Positions 32,065 through 32,365 of a stretch of DNA of 32,365 nucleotides are shown here, piece by piece. The stretch is from positions 1-32,365 of IMG/VR virus record IMGVR_UViG_3300025141_010109; one strand, given 5' to 3'. Position 1 is the first letter of the stretch. The number at the start of each line of letters is the position of its first letter. The stretch is from a virus. The notes under the pieces are model-generated. The model saw only the letters and a list, made by a program, of their open reading frames with translations. It ran no database searches and was not told where the DNA came from. The position numbers and the translations under genes were made by a program.

Positions 32065-32365
32065 TCCTTTTATTAAATCCTTATTCGGATTGATTGTTTT
32101 GTCCAATTTATGGACCTCAGACCAAACGTTATCAAAACGTCTATCTGTATTACTTTCTACTTGAACTTGATATTCATCTATTCGTCTGTGAATAGTGGTA
32201 TCTCCTTCTTCCCGATCTTGAATTTCTGTCTCAACTTTTCTTTCAAATTGTCGTTCAAGATCGATTACTTCCATTCTTACTAGCTCCAGATCACTGACCC
32301 TTCTGCTCAACCTTATCACACCCGCGAACGCATACGCTAACGCACCCACTCCAAGTGTACTTAAA
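32053..32365 (-). CDS. Membrane-anchored coiled-coil protein (partial, N-terminus beyond right edge)
   Basis: The frame is open to the window end, so the GTG at 32349 is probably not the start; at least 103 residues are visible. Seen: a hydrophobic segment LSTLGVGALAYAFAGVI that looks like a transmembrane helix, then a long charged region with heptad-like spacing (RRVSDLELVRMEVIDLERQFERKV onward) and a C-terminus KGLTK. The arrangement is a membrane anchor followed by a cytoplasmic or periplasmic coiled coil, common among small phage proteins of unknown role. It ends at TAG inside a perfect hairpin. No function can be assigned. Confidence 0.7.
   Translation of the reverse strand, partial: LSTLGVGALAYAFAGVIRLSRRVSDLELVRMEVIDLERQFERKVETEIQDREEGDTTIHRRIDEYQVQVESNTDRRFDNVWSEVHKLDKTINPNKDLIKGLTK

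Overview
The window reads as one long, one-directional stretch of an AT-rich, T4-like marine myovirus genome. Every gene I can support lies on the minus strand, so transcription runs from high to low coordinates. Genes are packed with almost no spacing, and many stop and start codons overlap as ATGA or TAATG. The phage assignment rests on a sliding clamp (gp45-like), a clamp-loader ATPase (gp44-like) and a clamp-loader small subunit (gp62-like) encoded in that order. The AT-richness and the big sugar cluster resemble marine T4-like phages, some of which are known to carry LPS-type gene clusters. The host cannot be read from this window.

Region 1 (32365 to about 25000) is the replication and DNA-metabolism block. 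In transcription order it holds: a membrane-anchored coiled-coil protein cut by the window edge; an unknown protein; a GT-B glycosyltransferase; a TGT/DpdA-like 7-deazaguanine transglycosylase; gp45; gp44; a small zinc-ribbon protein; gp62; a DUF1599-type protein; a PD-(D/E)XK nuclease with a probable 4Fe-4S cluster; a SLOG-fold protein; and a two-helix membrane protein.

Region 2 (about 24960 to 18250) is a row of glycosyltransferases (two GT4-like, one GT2, two further GT-B-like) with one unknown protein and one methyltransferase-like protein. The two GT4 enzymes share a short basic L-P-K-L-(K/R)-K motif at their facing ends.

Region 3 (18205 to 1) is a sugar-building cluster. It encodes an RmlC-like epimerase, PanB, an acetolactate-synthase-like TPP enzyme, a methyltransferase, a B12-binding-type radical SAM protein, a ColD-like PLP/PMP 3-dehydratase with His in place of the PLP lysine, two SDR epimerase/reductases, an HldE-type sugar kinase domain, several glycosyltransferases, a PIG-L deacetylase, a DesII-like radical SAM enzyme, a short Gfo/Idh oxidoreductase, GDP-mannose 4,6-dehydratase, a glycosyltransferase-methyltransferase fusion and, at the left edge, the N-terminus of a zinc-binding-domain sugar C-methyltransferase.

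Together region 3 suggests that the phage makes one or more unusual deoxygenated, possibly carbon-branched nucleotide sugars and transfers them to a glycan or to phage structures. Gmd plus the ColD-like enzyme would give a GDP-3,6-dideoxy-4-keto sugar. The C-methyltransferase, the TPP enzyme and the radical SAM enzymes could branch or deoxygenate it further. This pathway is inference. I see no tRNA, rRNA, CRISPR array, integrase, insertion sequence or virion structural gene, and no gene-free stretch longer than about 70 bases.
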